Assembly: GCA_035249175.1 (NCBI GenBank) | Contig: DATFGT010000103.1 | Location: forward strand, 1 to 64,000 | DNA length: 64,000 nt | DNA from: 66-474 sp035249175 | GTDB lineage: Bacteria; Pseudomonadota; Gammaproteobacteria; Xanthomonadales; Rhodanobacteraceae | Direction: 5' to 3' | Shown: positions 54,744 to 63,197 of the stretch, piece by piece | How positions within the stretch are numbered: the stretch's first letter is position 1 | Layout of the letters: each line of letters begins with the position of its first letter | Translations under genes and position numbers: made by a program | The notes under the pieces: model-generated | Databases searched by the model: none | What the model was told of the DNA's origin: nothing | What the model saw: the letters and a program-made list of their open reading frames with translations, nothing else

Positions 54744-55825
54744 GGATCGTCACCGTACTCGGCGCGCGACCCCAGTTCATCAAGGCGTCGGCAGTTTCCG
54801 CGGAGATCGCAAGGCGATCGACGGTCCAGGAAATCGTCGTCCATACCGGCCAGCACTTCGATGCCAACATGTCATCGGTGTTCTTTTCCGAACTGGGCAT
54901 GGCCGACCCCCAATACCACCTCGGGGTTCATGGCGGCCATCACGGCGAAATGACGGCGCGCATGCTCGAAGGAGTCGAGCGAGTCTTGCTGGATGAAAAA
55001 CCGGATGCGGTCCTGGTGTACGGCGACACCAATTCCACGCTCGCCGGCGCACTGGCCGCCGCCAAGCTCCACATACCGGTGGCGCACGTCGAAGCGGGCT
55101 TGCGCTCGTTCAACATGCGGATGCCGGAGGAAATCAATCGCATCCTGACCGATCGCATCTCCAGCTGGTTGTTCGCGCCGACCGAAACCGCGGTGGCCCA
55201 CCTGCGCCGCGAGGGACTCGATCAGGAAGGCATCTTGGAAGTGGGCGACGTGATGTACGACGCGGCGCTGCACCATGGGGCCCGTGCGGCGAGGCTGAAA
55301 GGCGACGCGATCGCCGGATTGGCGTTGCCGCCCCACGGATACCTGCTTGTGACGGTGCATCGCGCGGAAAACACCGATGACGCGGATCGTCTGCGGACCA
55401 TCCTGGATGCGCTGTCACGCGTCAGTGAACACATCCCGGTGTTGTGGCCGTTGCACCCGCGCACGCGTGGTGTATTGCAGCGTGCGGGTTTGCTTGCGTT
55501 TGCCGGAAAGCACGTGAACCTGGTGGAACCGTTGGGCTATCTGGACATGGTCCTGGCCGAGCGCAATGCGGCCGTGGTTGCCACGGATTCGGGCGGCGTC
55601 CAGAAGGAGGCCTTCTTTCATGGCGTGCCCTGCGTCACCTTGCGCGAGGAGACCGAGTGGGTCGAATTGATCGACGCAGGATGGAACCGGCTGGCGCCGC
55701 CGAGGGACTCCGGGCAGGTGGCGGATGCGATCCTGGCGGCGCGCGGCAGTCGCGGTGCTGCGGTCAAACCCTATGGCGAAGGTCACGCAGCGGAGAAGAT
55801 CGTTGCCTGCCTCGACTCACGCTGA
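54740..55825 (+). CDS. wbpI: UDP-GlcNAc(3NAc)A 2-epimerase (WbpI-like; WecB family)
   Basis: 361 residues. 'GARPQFIKASAVSAEIARRS', 'VHTGQHFDANMSSVFF', 'VYGDTNSTLAGALAAAKL', 'EAGLRSFNMRMPEEINR' and 'VHRAENTD' mark the non-hydrolysing UDP-sugar 2-epimerase family. The wording, in particular 'IKASAVS' and 'SFNMRMPEEINR', fits WbpI, which converts UDP-2,3-diacetamido-2,3-dideoxy-glucuronate to the mannuronate form, better than plain WecB. The neighbouring wbpB, wbpD and wbpE support this. Plain UDP-GlcNAc 2-epimerase remains possible. Confidence 0.85.
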   Translation: MRIVTVLGARPQFIKASAVSAEIARRSTVQEIVVHTGQHFDANMSSVFFSELGMADPQYHLGVHGGHHGEMTARMLEGVERVLLDEKPDAVLVYGDTNSTLAGALAAAKLHIPVAHVEAGLRSFNMRMPEEINRILTDRISSWLFAPTETAVAHLRREGLDQEGILEVGDVMYDAALHHGARAARLKGDAIAGLALPPHGYLLVTVHRAENTDDADRLRTILDALSRVSEHIPVLWPLHPRTRGVLQRAGLLAFAGKHVNLVEPLGYLDMVLAERNAAVVATDSGGVQKEAFFHGVPCVTLREETEWVELIDAGWNRLAPPRDSGQVADAILAARGSRGAAVKPYGEGHAAEKIVACLDSR

Positions 55826-55835
55826 CGTGATTGGG

Positions 55836-55853
55836 CACGTCGGCGCCGACGTG
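55836..55853. other. 18-bp perfect palindrome after the epimerase gene
   Basis: CACGTCGGCGCCGACGTG lies 10 bases after the stop codon, in a 244-base gap before wbpB. There is no T run. It could be a factor-independent termination remnant or a protein site; no other structure is seen in the gap. Confidence 0.45.
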
Positions 55854-56069
55854 TGATGGATGGGCTCGATCTTCGCGGGCGGTCGTGGTTCGACGCCCTG
55901 GATTTCGTGATAGGCTGGAGGCCGCTTTGGAACGAGGTTTGAGCGCGATCCGATGACATGTTCGCACTCGGGCTTTGCTTCCGAAGTGCAGGGATTTTTG
56001 CCTGTTCCATGAATCCGTAGGTTCCCGGCTGCGTCGTATCGCTGCACCTACACTGCCGTGCACAGAAAA

Positions 56070-57023
56070 ATGAAGAATTTCGGGTTGATCGGCGCGGCGG
56101 GCTATATAGCCCCCCGGCACATGCAGGCGATCAGGGAGACCGGCAACCAGCTGGTGGCGGCGCTGGATCCGAGTGATTCGGTGGGCATCATCGACAGCTT
56201 TTTTCCAGAGGCTGATTTCTTCACCGAATTCGAAAGATTCGATCGCCATGTCGACAAGATGCGGCGTTCCAATCACGCCAACAGACTCGATTTCATATCG
56301 ATCTGTTCGCCCAATTACCTGCATGATTCGCACATGCGTTTTGGCTTGCGCTCCGGCTGTGACGTCGTTTGCGAAAAACCGGTGGTACTGAATCCGTGGA
56401 ATATCGACGGCATCGAAGAGATCGAACGCGACAGCGGGCACAAGGTCAGCACGATCCTTCAGTTGCGCGTGCATCCGTCCATTGTCGCGCTGCGTGAAAG
56501 CGTGCAACGCAGCGATCCCGGCAAACGACACGACGTGGATCTCAGTTACGTCACTGCGCGCGGCCATTGGTATTTGCGCTCATGGAAGGGCGACATGAAG
56601 AAATCCGGCGGGATCGCCACGAACATCGGCGTGCATTTTTTCGACATGCTGCATTTCATCTTCGGTGACCTGCAGCACAACGTCGTGCACCACAGCGAGG
56701 AGACGAAAGCCGCCGGCTATCTGGAATACGAACGCGCGCGCGTGCGCTGGTTTCTTTCGGTCGATATCGCGGATTTGCCAGCGGCACAGCGTCTCGCTGG
56801 CCAGCGAACCTATCGTTCGATCACCGTGGATGGTGCCGAGATCGAATTTTCCGGAGGGTTCGCGGACCTGCACACGCGCTCGTACGAGCGGATCCTTGCG
56901 GGGCAGGGTTACGGCCTGGAAGAGAACCGCACAGCGATTACGGCCGTCGCCACGATCCGCAGCGCGAAACCGATAGGCCTGAAGGGTGATTACCATCCCT
57001 TCCTCAAGAACGTCGCGGCTTGA
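56070..57023 (+). CDS. wbpB: UDP-GlcNAcA 3-dehydrogenase (WbpB/WlbA-like)
   Basis: Oxidises C3 of UDP-N-acetylglucosaminuronate with NAD, the first committed step to 2,3-diamino sugars. 317 residues; the start at 56070 gives 'MKNFGLIGAAGYIAPRHMQA', the exact family opening, and rejects a GTG 12 bases upstream. Also 'ISICSPNYLHDSHMRFGLRS', 'CEKPVVLNP' (catalytic Lys) and 'YLRSWKGDMKKSGGIATNIG'. It lies 7 bases before wbpD. Confidence 0.93.
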   Translation: MKNFGLIGAAGYIAPRHMQAIRETGNQLVAALDPSDSVGIIDSFFPEADFFTEFERFDRHVDKMRRSNHANRLDFISICSPNYLHDSHMRFGLRSGCDVVCEKPVVLNPWNIDGIEEIERDSGHKVSTILQLRVHPSIVALRESVQRSDPGKRHDVDLSYVTARGHWYLRSWKGDMKKSGGIATNIGVHFFDMLHFIFGDLQHNVVHHSEETKAAGYLEYERARVRWFLSVDIADLPAAQRLAGQRTYRSITVDGAEIEFSGGFADLHTRSYERILAGQGYGLEENRTAITAVATIRSAKPIGLKGDYHPFLKNVAA

Positions 57024-57030
57024 GCAATCC

Positions 57031-57618
57031 ATGGGGTATTTCGTTCATCCATCCGCCATTGTCGATGAAGGCGCGCAAATCGGGGATGATTCGCGCGTAT
57101 GGCACTTCGTGCACGTTTGCGCGGGTGCGCGCATCGGCAGCGGAGTGTCGTTGGGACAGAATGTGTTCGTCGGCAACCGGGTGGTCATCGGCGATCGCTG
57201 CAAGATCCAGAACAACGTATCGGTGTACGACAACGTAACGTTGGAAGAGGGTGTGTTCTGCGGCCCGAGCATGGTGTTCACGAACGTCTACAACCCACGC
57301 TCGCTGGTTGAGCGCAAAAACGAATACCGCGACACCTTCGTGAAAAAGGGCGCGACGCTGGGCGCGAACTGCACGATCGTCTGCGGCGTCACCATCGGCG
57401 CCTTCGCCTTCGTGGGGGCGGGCGCAGTCGTGACACGGGACGTGCCGGCCTACGCGTTGATGGTGGGCTCGCCTGCGCGTCAGATCGGCTGGATGAGCGA
57501 ATTTGGCGAGCGGCTGGATTTACCGCTGCAGGGTGATGGCCAGGCCGCCTGTTCCCACACGGGAGCGCGTTATCTGATGCAGGGTGATGTTGTGGTCAAG
57601 TTGGGAGACTCGGGATGA
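57031..57618 (+). CDS. wbpD: UDP-GlcNAc3NA N-acetyltransferase (WbpD/WlbB-like)
   Basis: Acetylates the 3-amino group made by the aminotransferase, using acetyl-CoA. 195 residues from the ATG at 57031 ('MGYFVHPSAIVDEGAQIGDD'). It is a left-handed beta-helix of hexapeptide repeats, with 'IGDRCKIQNNVSVYDNVTLE' and 'GVFCGPSMVFTNVYNPRSLV', typical of the family. Between wbpB and wbpE, which overlaps its stop by ATGA. Confidence 0.93.
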   Translation: MGYFVHPSAIVDEGAQIGDDSRVWHFVHVCAGARIGSGVSLGQNVFVGNRVVIGDRCKIQNNVSVYDNVTLEEGVFCGPSMVFTNVYNPRSLVERKNEYRDTFVKKGATLGANCTIVCGVTIGAFAFVGAGAVVTRDVPAYALMVGSPARQIGWMSEFGERLDLPLQGDGQAACSHTGARYLMQGDVVVKLGDSG

Positions 57619-58712
57619 TCCAATTCGTCGATCTGCAGGCACAACGGACACGGATTGGGCGGGAGATCGATGCCGCGATTCAACGCGTGCTCGCGCATGG
57701 CCAGTTCATCCTGGGGCCGGAAGTGGCCGAACTGGAACGCGCGCTCGAGGCTTGCACCGGCGCACGGCATTGCATATCGGTCGCCAACGGAACCGACGCC
57801 CTGCAAATCGTCCAGATGGCGCTGGGGATCGGTCCGGGCGACGAGGTGATCATGCCTGGCTTTACCTACATCGCCACGGCGGAAACCACGGCGCTGCTCG
57901 GCGCCAAGCCGGTCTATGTGGACATCGATCCGCGTACCTACAACCTCGATGCATCCTTGCTCGAAGCCGCGATAACACCGCGCACCAAGGCGGTCATCGG
58001 GGTCTCCCTGTTCGGACAATGTGCCGATTTCGACGCCATCAACGCAGTCGCTGCACGGCATGGCATACCGGTGATCGAAGATGCCGCGCAGAGCTTTGGC
58101 GCCTCCTACAAGGACCGCAAGAGCTGCAATCTGACGAGCATCGCCTGTACCAGTTTTTTCCCGAGCAAACCGCTCGGTTGCTACGGCGACGGTGGCGCCA
58201 TTTTCACCAGCGACGACGGGCTTGCGAAGGGCATGCGGCAAATTGCCCGGCACGGCCAGGACCGCCGATACCATCACGTGCGCGTGGGGGTAAACAGTCG
58301 CCTGGACACAATGCAGGCGGCCATCCTGCTCCAGAAGTTGAAAGTCCTCGAGGACGAAATTGCCGCCCGCCAACATGTGGCGGCTACCTACAAGCGCTTG
58401 CTGCCTTCAGCGGGCGTGACGGAAGTGCCACACGTGGACAAGCACAACGTGAGCGCATGGGCACAATTCACCGTGCAAGTCGCGAATCGCGAACAGGTGC
58501 AGGCATCCCTCGCCACGGCCGGCATCCCCACCGCCGTGCACTATCCGATCCCGCTCAACCGGCAACCCGCCGTTGCTGCCGGCGCCAAGCTTCCGGTCGG
58601 CGATGCAGTGGCTGAACGCGTCCTCAGCTTGCCGATGCACCCCTACCTGACCGAACAAACCCAGCACTTGGTCGTGGAGCATCTCGGCGCCGCACTGGGA
58701 GTGCCGGCATGA
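57615..58712 (+). CDS. wbpE: UDP-3-keto-GlcNAcA aminotransferase (WbpE/WlbC-like, DegT/DnrJ family)
   Basis: PLP enzyme that transfers an amino group, normally from glutamate, to C3 of the 3-keto sugar. 365 residues; PLP-binding lysine 185 in 'TSFFPSKPLGCYGDGGAIF', plus 'YVDIDPRTYNLDASLLEAAI' and 'VIEDAAQSFGA'. Start overlaps the wbpD stop (ATGA). With WbpB, WbpD and WbpI it completes the UDP-ManNAc(3NAc)A route apart from the 6-dehydrogenase, WbpA. Confidence 0.93.
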   Translation: MIQFVDLQAQRTRIGREIDAAIQRVLAHGQFILGPEVAELERALEACTGARHCISVANGTDALQIVQMALGIGPGDEVIMPGFTYIATAETTALLGAKPVYVDIDPRTYNLDASLLEAAITPRTKAVIGVSLFGQCADFDAINAVAARHGIPVIEDAAQSFGASYKDRKSCNLTSIACTSFFPSKPLGCYGDGGAIFTSDDGLAKGMRQIARHGQDRRYHHVRVGVNSRLDTMQAAILLQKLKVLEDEIAARQHVAATYKRLLPSAGVTEVPHVDKHNVSAWAQFTVQVANREQVQASLATAGIPTAVHYPIPLNRQPAVAAGAKLPVGDAVAERVLSLPMHPYLTEQTQHLVVEHLGAALGVPA

Positions 58713-58727
58713 CTCGTGAGCGCCTCG

Positions 58728-58751
58728 TGCATGCCTCGCGAAAGGCATGCA
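58728..58751. terminator. Hairpin after wbpE, terminator-like
   Basis: Perfect 9-bp stem TGCATGCCT / AGGCATGCA with a 6-base loop, 15 bases after the stop, but no T run follows. It may mark a transcript boundary or an mRNA-stabilising end within the EPS locus. Confidence 0.4.
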
Positions 58752-58835
58752 GGTCGTGCCCTTGTCGATCTTGCTTGAAACCATGATCGCGACTGCCGCG
58801 TGCGGCCGCGGTGTAGGCTCGATGGCGTGGGTGCC

Positions 58836-59765
58836 ATGATGCTGTCTCTGGACGTGGTGGTGCGGACACTCGCGGACGCGCAACGCTCCGAGTTGTTGTT
58901 CCGTGCGCTGGACAGCATCCAGAACCAGCAAGGCATCAGCGCGCGACCCATCGTGGTGGTCAACGGTCAGATGTTCGACCCTGCAACGCTCGCGGCGTTG
59001 CAGGAGCGGCCCGGCATCCTCCTGCACCAGGAGCAGCAGGCCTCGATGAGGGTGGCACGCGCCGCGGGGCGCAACCTCGTGACGGCGCCCTTTTTCTCCT
59101 ATCTGGACGATGACGATGAAGTGATCGCGGGGTCGCTGCTGGAGCCGCTGCGATGGCTCGACAGCCATCCTGACTGCGATGTATTGATCAACAACGGATA
59201 CTTCGTCAGGGATGGTGGTGTCCTCAGCGAATCAACCCATCTTGCCAACCATGTCGATCGACCCGCCATGGGCCTGTTGAACGAATGCTGGCTGTCCCCC
59301 GGAGCCTGCATCTTCCGCACGGCAAGCATTTCCGCCGACACACTGGATGCCGATTGGAACCACCTGGAGTGGACGCACCTGGCGTTCGAACTTTGCGCGC
59401 AACGCAAGCGGTTGCACTTCATGGATGTTCCAACCGTGCGTTATTACGATACGCCGGGATCGATGTCGAAGCAGGTCCGGCACCACGAAGTCGCACTGGA
59501 TTTGCTGCGGGTGGTGCAGCAGGACACCCGGCTGGATCCCGAAGTCCGGCAAGAGGCGGACCGCAAATATCTGCGCACCCTCCATAATCTGGCCATGACC
59601 TACTGGCAACGCGGCCATTACCTGCGTGCGTGGCGGTGTCATCTGGGTAGCCTGCGGCCGCCGCACACCTTCAAGTATCTGTTGTTCTCGCGCAAGCTCC
59701 TGTGGCCGTTCAACCGACCCAAGCCCGGAACGGTGGCGATGTCGCACCTCTCCGATGGTGAATGA
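58836..59765 (+). CDS. Glycosyltransferase family 2 (GT-A fold)
   Basis: 309 residues from the ATG at 58836 or the ATG directly after it. 'SLDVVVRTLADAQRSELLFR', 'IVVVNGQMFDPATL' and the metal-binding acidic run 'FFSYLDDDDEVIAGS' mark a family 2 enzyme. The C-terminal third ('RKYLRTLHNLAMTYWQRGHY') is helical and unlike the core fold. Preceded by a hairpin and a 123-base gap, so it may start a new transcription unit. Confidence 0.8.
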   Translation: MMLSLDVVVRTLADAQRSELLFRALDSIQNQQGISARPIVVVNGQMFDPATLAALQERPGILLHQEQQASMRVARAAGRNLVTAPFFSYLDDDDEVIAGSLLEPLRWLDSHPDCDVLINNGYFVRDGGVLSESTHLANHVDRPAMGLLNECWLSPGACIFRTASISADTLDADWNHLEWTHLAFELCAQRKRLHFMDVPTVRYYDTPGSMSKQVRHHEVALDLLRVVQQDTRLDPEVRQEADRKYLRTLHNLAMTYWQRGHYLRAWRCHLGSLRPPHTFKYLLFSRKLLWPFNRPKPGTVAMSHLSDGE

Positions 59766-59859
59766 CGAACAGCGGAACCATCATGCTGGTATTCCATCGG
59801 TTTGATCAGTGAACAGAAGCTGCGTGGCACACGCGTCTGGAATGGGAGGAGCAACGGCG

Positions 59860-62127
59860 ATGGACATTGCATGCACCCGCACCTCAGGTCGTGACTGGAA
59901 CGGATTCAGGCTGTTTGCCTTGGCGGTCGCCGGAACAACTCTGTTTTTTGGTGCCGCACATGCCGCGACCGTCGTGACTGACCATGTGACCAACCAGGCC
60001 AGGCACACGCAAACCAGCGTTCCGGTCACCTTTGGCCAAGTGTTCAAAGCCGGCGACGTCGCAAAAGGTGAAACGGTAGTGGCGACGTTGAACGGGCAAC
60101 CCATCCCATTGCAGGTCGACGCCAAGGCCAGGAACCCGGACGGTAGTCTGAGGCATGCCGTGCTGACCGCACTCGTACCGACCTTGTCGGGAGGCGCAAG
60201 CGAGCCGCTGGCGATTGCCGCCTCTTCTTCTCCGGCATCGACAGGATCGCCGCTGTCGCTTGCTCAACTGTTGGCCACGCAATACGACGCCAAGGCATCG
60301 CTGGACATTGGCGGCACAGCTTATGTCGTCAGCGCCCGCGCACTTTTGCAAGCCGCGCAACATTCAGGTGGTTGCGAACCTTGGAGCAACGCTTGCGGTG
60401 TATGGCTCTCGGGCCCCCTGGTGAGCGAGTGGATCGTCAACGGGCCCGTAACGAGTTCAACCGGCACGGCCAGCCCGAATCTGCGGGTGTATTTCAATGT
60501 GCGCGCCTACGCCGGAAGCGCACCCGGTTCCATCGCTTATGTGCGTACCGATATCGTAGTCGAAAACGCTTGGGCATACAGTCCGCAGGCTCAGTTCCAA
60601 TACACCGCCACTTTGACCTCCGGTTCTGCCAGCTATACCAGCCCAGCGCTAACCCAGTATGCCTACACCCGCTGGCATCATGTGCTGTGGTGGAACGGCT
60701 CGGATCCGCAACTCTATCTGCAACAGGACACGCGCTACATCCAGGACAGCCTGGCGGTGTCGCGGTACGCGCCCTTGCGGCCCAGTCCTACTTTTCTGGC
60801 CAAAGTGCGCCAGTTCTGTGCACCGCTCGATCATTGCGACCAGACCCAACGCATGGGCAATGTCGGCGCCCAGGATGCCATAGGACCGCTGCCGCGCTGG
60901 ACCAGTGTGTACATCATTGATCCCGATGTGCGCGCCTACAACTGGATGTTGGCCAACACCGATGCGCTGGGCACCTATCCGGTTCATTTTCGCGATCAGG
61001 CGACCGGCTGGCCGCTGAGCATCCAGAAGCATCCCTACGTCACGATCCTTGGCTGGACGCATGCCCGCAACGCCGCGCGGGGCAAAGGTCCCCACGCGGA
61101 TCTTTATCGCAAAGACCTGCTCCCCACCTGCGTGAAGGATTCGGAACTCACGAAGAAGTGCACCGGAATTTATTTCAATACTGGCAGCCTCTACAGCTGG
61201 TCGAACGCCCACCAACCAGCCGCCGGTTACGTTGCCTACATGGTCACCGGCTCGCACTTTTACATGGAGGAGATGGCGTTCTACGCCTCGATGAGCGAGC
61301 TTTCGGCCGGCGAGGCTTATCGCGCATTTTCACGGGGGCTGATCGACCATGCGCGAAGCCAGGTGCGCGGCAAGGCCTGGGTGTTGCGCGAGATGGCGGA
61401 CGCCGCGTGGCTTCTGCCCGACGGCTATCCTCTGAAGGCCGAGTTCAACGCCGACGTGAACAACTCGATCGCCGACTTCAATGCCACCTACACGAACAAC
61501 CCCAATGCCAATCCACTGGGCATGATGAACAGTGGATCGCAATATCCCATCAACGGCAAAAAGAACCGGGGTGGGACGCCGTGGCAACACAGTTTCCTGA
61601 CCTGGTCGGCGGGCCACGCGGCGGACCTGGGATTTGCGGGCGCCGCGGCCTTCCGCGATTGGCTCGGAAAATTCGAGGTCGGCCTGATGACGGACTGGCT
61701 GGCCGATCCGACACGCGGCTATTGCTGGGTTGCCGCGTCTGCTTACAAAGTGCAGGTCAAGGACGACTCCGGCAAATGGTTCCCCAACTACACCGCAGTC
61801 TATGACGCCACCTTTCCCTTTGTCGCGGGACTTCAGTGCAACTCCCCTGAGATGATTGCTGCGCTGGGCAAGGAGAAAAAGCGTCGCTGGCAAGTAGGGG
61901 AGATGTTCGGTTACCCGGATTCGGCGACGGGGTATCCCGCCAACCTCCAGATAGGCCTCGCAACCGCAGTCGACAGCGGGCTGCCGAACGCCGAGCGAGC
62001 CTGGAAGATCTTTGAATCGCGCAGCATCAAGCCGTCGCCACCGACAGGCTATGACAACTTCCCCAACTTCGCGATCATTCCCCGCGGCACGAAGGTCAGT
62101 CCCGTCGCTTCCGGCGCTGGGCATTGA
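59860..62127 (+). CDS. Secreted lyase-like protein with PcRGLX/YetA-type domains
   Basis: 755 residues from the ATG at 59860, which has GGGAGGAG about 9 bases upstream; an earlier GTG is rejected because the signal peptide ('LFALAVAGTTLFFGAAHAA') starts after 59860. The mature N-terminal part 'VPVTFGQVFKAGDVAKGETV' followed by 'LQVDAKARNPDGSLRHAVL' resembles the RIFT-barrel domain of PcRGLX/YetA proteins; the centre is beta-rich, and the C-terminal half ('YVAYMVTGSHFYMEEMAFYA' onward) is helical like an alpha/alpha toroid. It could depolymerise or trim the EPS. The family assignment is from pattern memory only. Confidence 0.6.
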   Translation: MDIACTRTSGRDWNGFRLFALAVAGTTLFFGAAHAATVVTDHVTNQARHTQTSVPVTFGQVFKAGDVAKGETVVATLNGQPIPLQVDAKARNPDGSLRHAVLTALVPTLSGGASEPLAIAASSSPASTGSPLSLAQLLATQYDAKASLDIGGTAYVVSARALLQAAQHSGGCEPWSNACGVWLSGPLVSEWIVNGPVTSSTGTASPNLRVYFNVRAYAGSAPGSIAYVRTDIVVENAWAYSPQAQFQYTATLTSGSASYTSPALTQYAYTRWHHVLWWNGSDPQLYLQQDTRYIQDSLAVSRYAPLRPSPTFLAKVRQFCAPLDHCDQTQRMGNVGAQDAIGPLPRWTSVYIIDPDVRAYNWMLANTDALGTYPVHFRDQATGWPLSIQKHPYVTILGWTHARNAARGKGPHADLYRKDLLPTCVKDSELTKKCTGIYFNTGSLYSWSNAHQPAAGYVAYMVTGSHFYMEEMAFYASMSELSAGEAYRAFSRGLIDHARSQVRGKAWVLREMADAAWLLPDGYPLKAEFNADVNNSIADFNATYTNNPNANPLGMMNSGSQYPINGKKNRGGTPWQHSFLTWSAGHAADLGFAGAAAFRDWLGKFEVGLMTDWLADPTRGYCWVAASAYKVQVKDDSGKWFPNYTAVYDATFPFVAGLQCNSPEMIAALGKEKKRRWQVGEMFGYPDSATGYPANLQIGLATAVDSGLPNAERAWKIFESRSIKPSPPTGYDNFPNFAIIPRGTKVSPVASGAGH

Positions 62128-62333
62128 GGTTTGCCGCCGGGCGCGAATGCTCGAGCCCAGGTAGCTGCGGCACAGACCGTGGACCACCGGGATCAGACCG
62201 AAGCGTCGTGCAATAAAGCGCGACAGCCAACGGATTTGCCGGATGTCGCTGATACGATGGCCGCGGCAAGGCGGCTACCGCAGCCCGCGGCCATGCCTGC
62301 CGTCCAAAACGGACGACTGCACGGGAAAACGAC

Positions 62334-63122
62334 ATGAAGCAAAGCGTACTCGAATTGCTGCCGCCCAGTATTTACCTCAGGCTTAAACACTGGGATTACA
62401 GGAGAAAACACAAATCGCGGTTTGAAGAGCTGCAAAACATGCGAATTGCCACCACGGAGGATGGATATTCATACAAGCCATTCGACGATACCAAGTCGAT
62501 CTTTGTGCATATCCCGAAATGTGCCGGCGTTGCCATCAACAAAACGATTTTTGGCAATCTCGCCGGTGGGCATACGACGCTCGATGAATATTTGAATGTT
62601 TTCGAGCCGGCGCGTATTGCCAATTATTTCAAATTCACCGTCGTGAGGAATCCGTGGGATCGGGTGGTGTCAGCGTATTTCTTCTTGAAGAGCGGAGGCA
62701 TCGGACAAGAAGACCATACCGGATTCAGAAAGGAGTTCGGCGGCACCTTGGATTTCAAGGTTTTTGTAAGGAACTGGGTGAACAAGACCAACATCTGGCG
62801 ATGGCACCAATTCCGCCCGCAGTATCACTACATGCTGGAAAAACGCGGGAAGGTACATCTGGACTTCGTTGCGTTTCTGGAAAATATCGATTCCGATTTT
62901 GCATATATAGTCGACCGTATAGGTCTCGGTTGCAGGCTGACCAAGTCCAACAAGAGCGATCATTCTTCGTACATGGACTACTACGACGAGGAAAGCAGGA
63001 ACATCGTGGCCGATGCGTATGCCGAAGACATAAGGATGCTCGGGTATGCCTTTGACAATTCCAGTCTCAAGGGGCAAGTGAGGGACCGTGACAACGGGAA
63101 GATTTATTCGCTGCGCTCGTAG
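62334..63122 (+). CDS. Sulfotransferase family 2-like protein, low GC
   Basis: 262 residues. 5'-phosphosulfate motif 'FVHIPKCAGVAINKTIFG' (57-74) and 3'-phosphate motif 'FTVVRNPWDRVVSAYFFL' (101-118), characteristic of the carbohydrate sulfotransferase family 2 rather than the family of the other sulfotransferase at about 44 kb. Three sampled 60-base lines contain 50%, 40% and 40% G/C, well below the neighbours (about 65%), and codon usage is correspondingly AT-rich, which points to recent transfer. No signal peptide. Separated by 206 bases without other features from the lyase-like gene. Confidence 0.85.
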   Translation: MKQSVLELLPPSIYLRLKHWDYRRKHKSRFEELQNMRIATTEDGYSYKPFDDTKSIFVHIPKCAGVAINKTIFGNLAGGHTTLDEYLNVFEPARIANYFKFTVVRNPWDRVVSAYFFLKSGGIGQEDHTGFRKEFGGTLDFKVFVRNWVNKTNIWRWHQFRPQYHYMLEKRGKVHLDFVAFLENIDSDFAYIVDRIGLGCRLTKSNKSDHSSYMDYYDEESRNIVADAYAEDIRMLGYAFDNSSLKGQVRDRDNGKIYSLRS

Positions 63123-63197
63123 ATGACACCTCAAGTTTGTGGGTGTTGCAGCGGGCGGCCCGTATCAGCACCTGAACGGTGAAGGTCGGGCAGCGGC

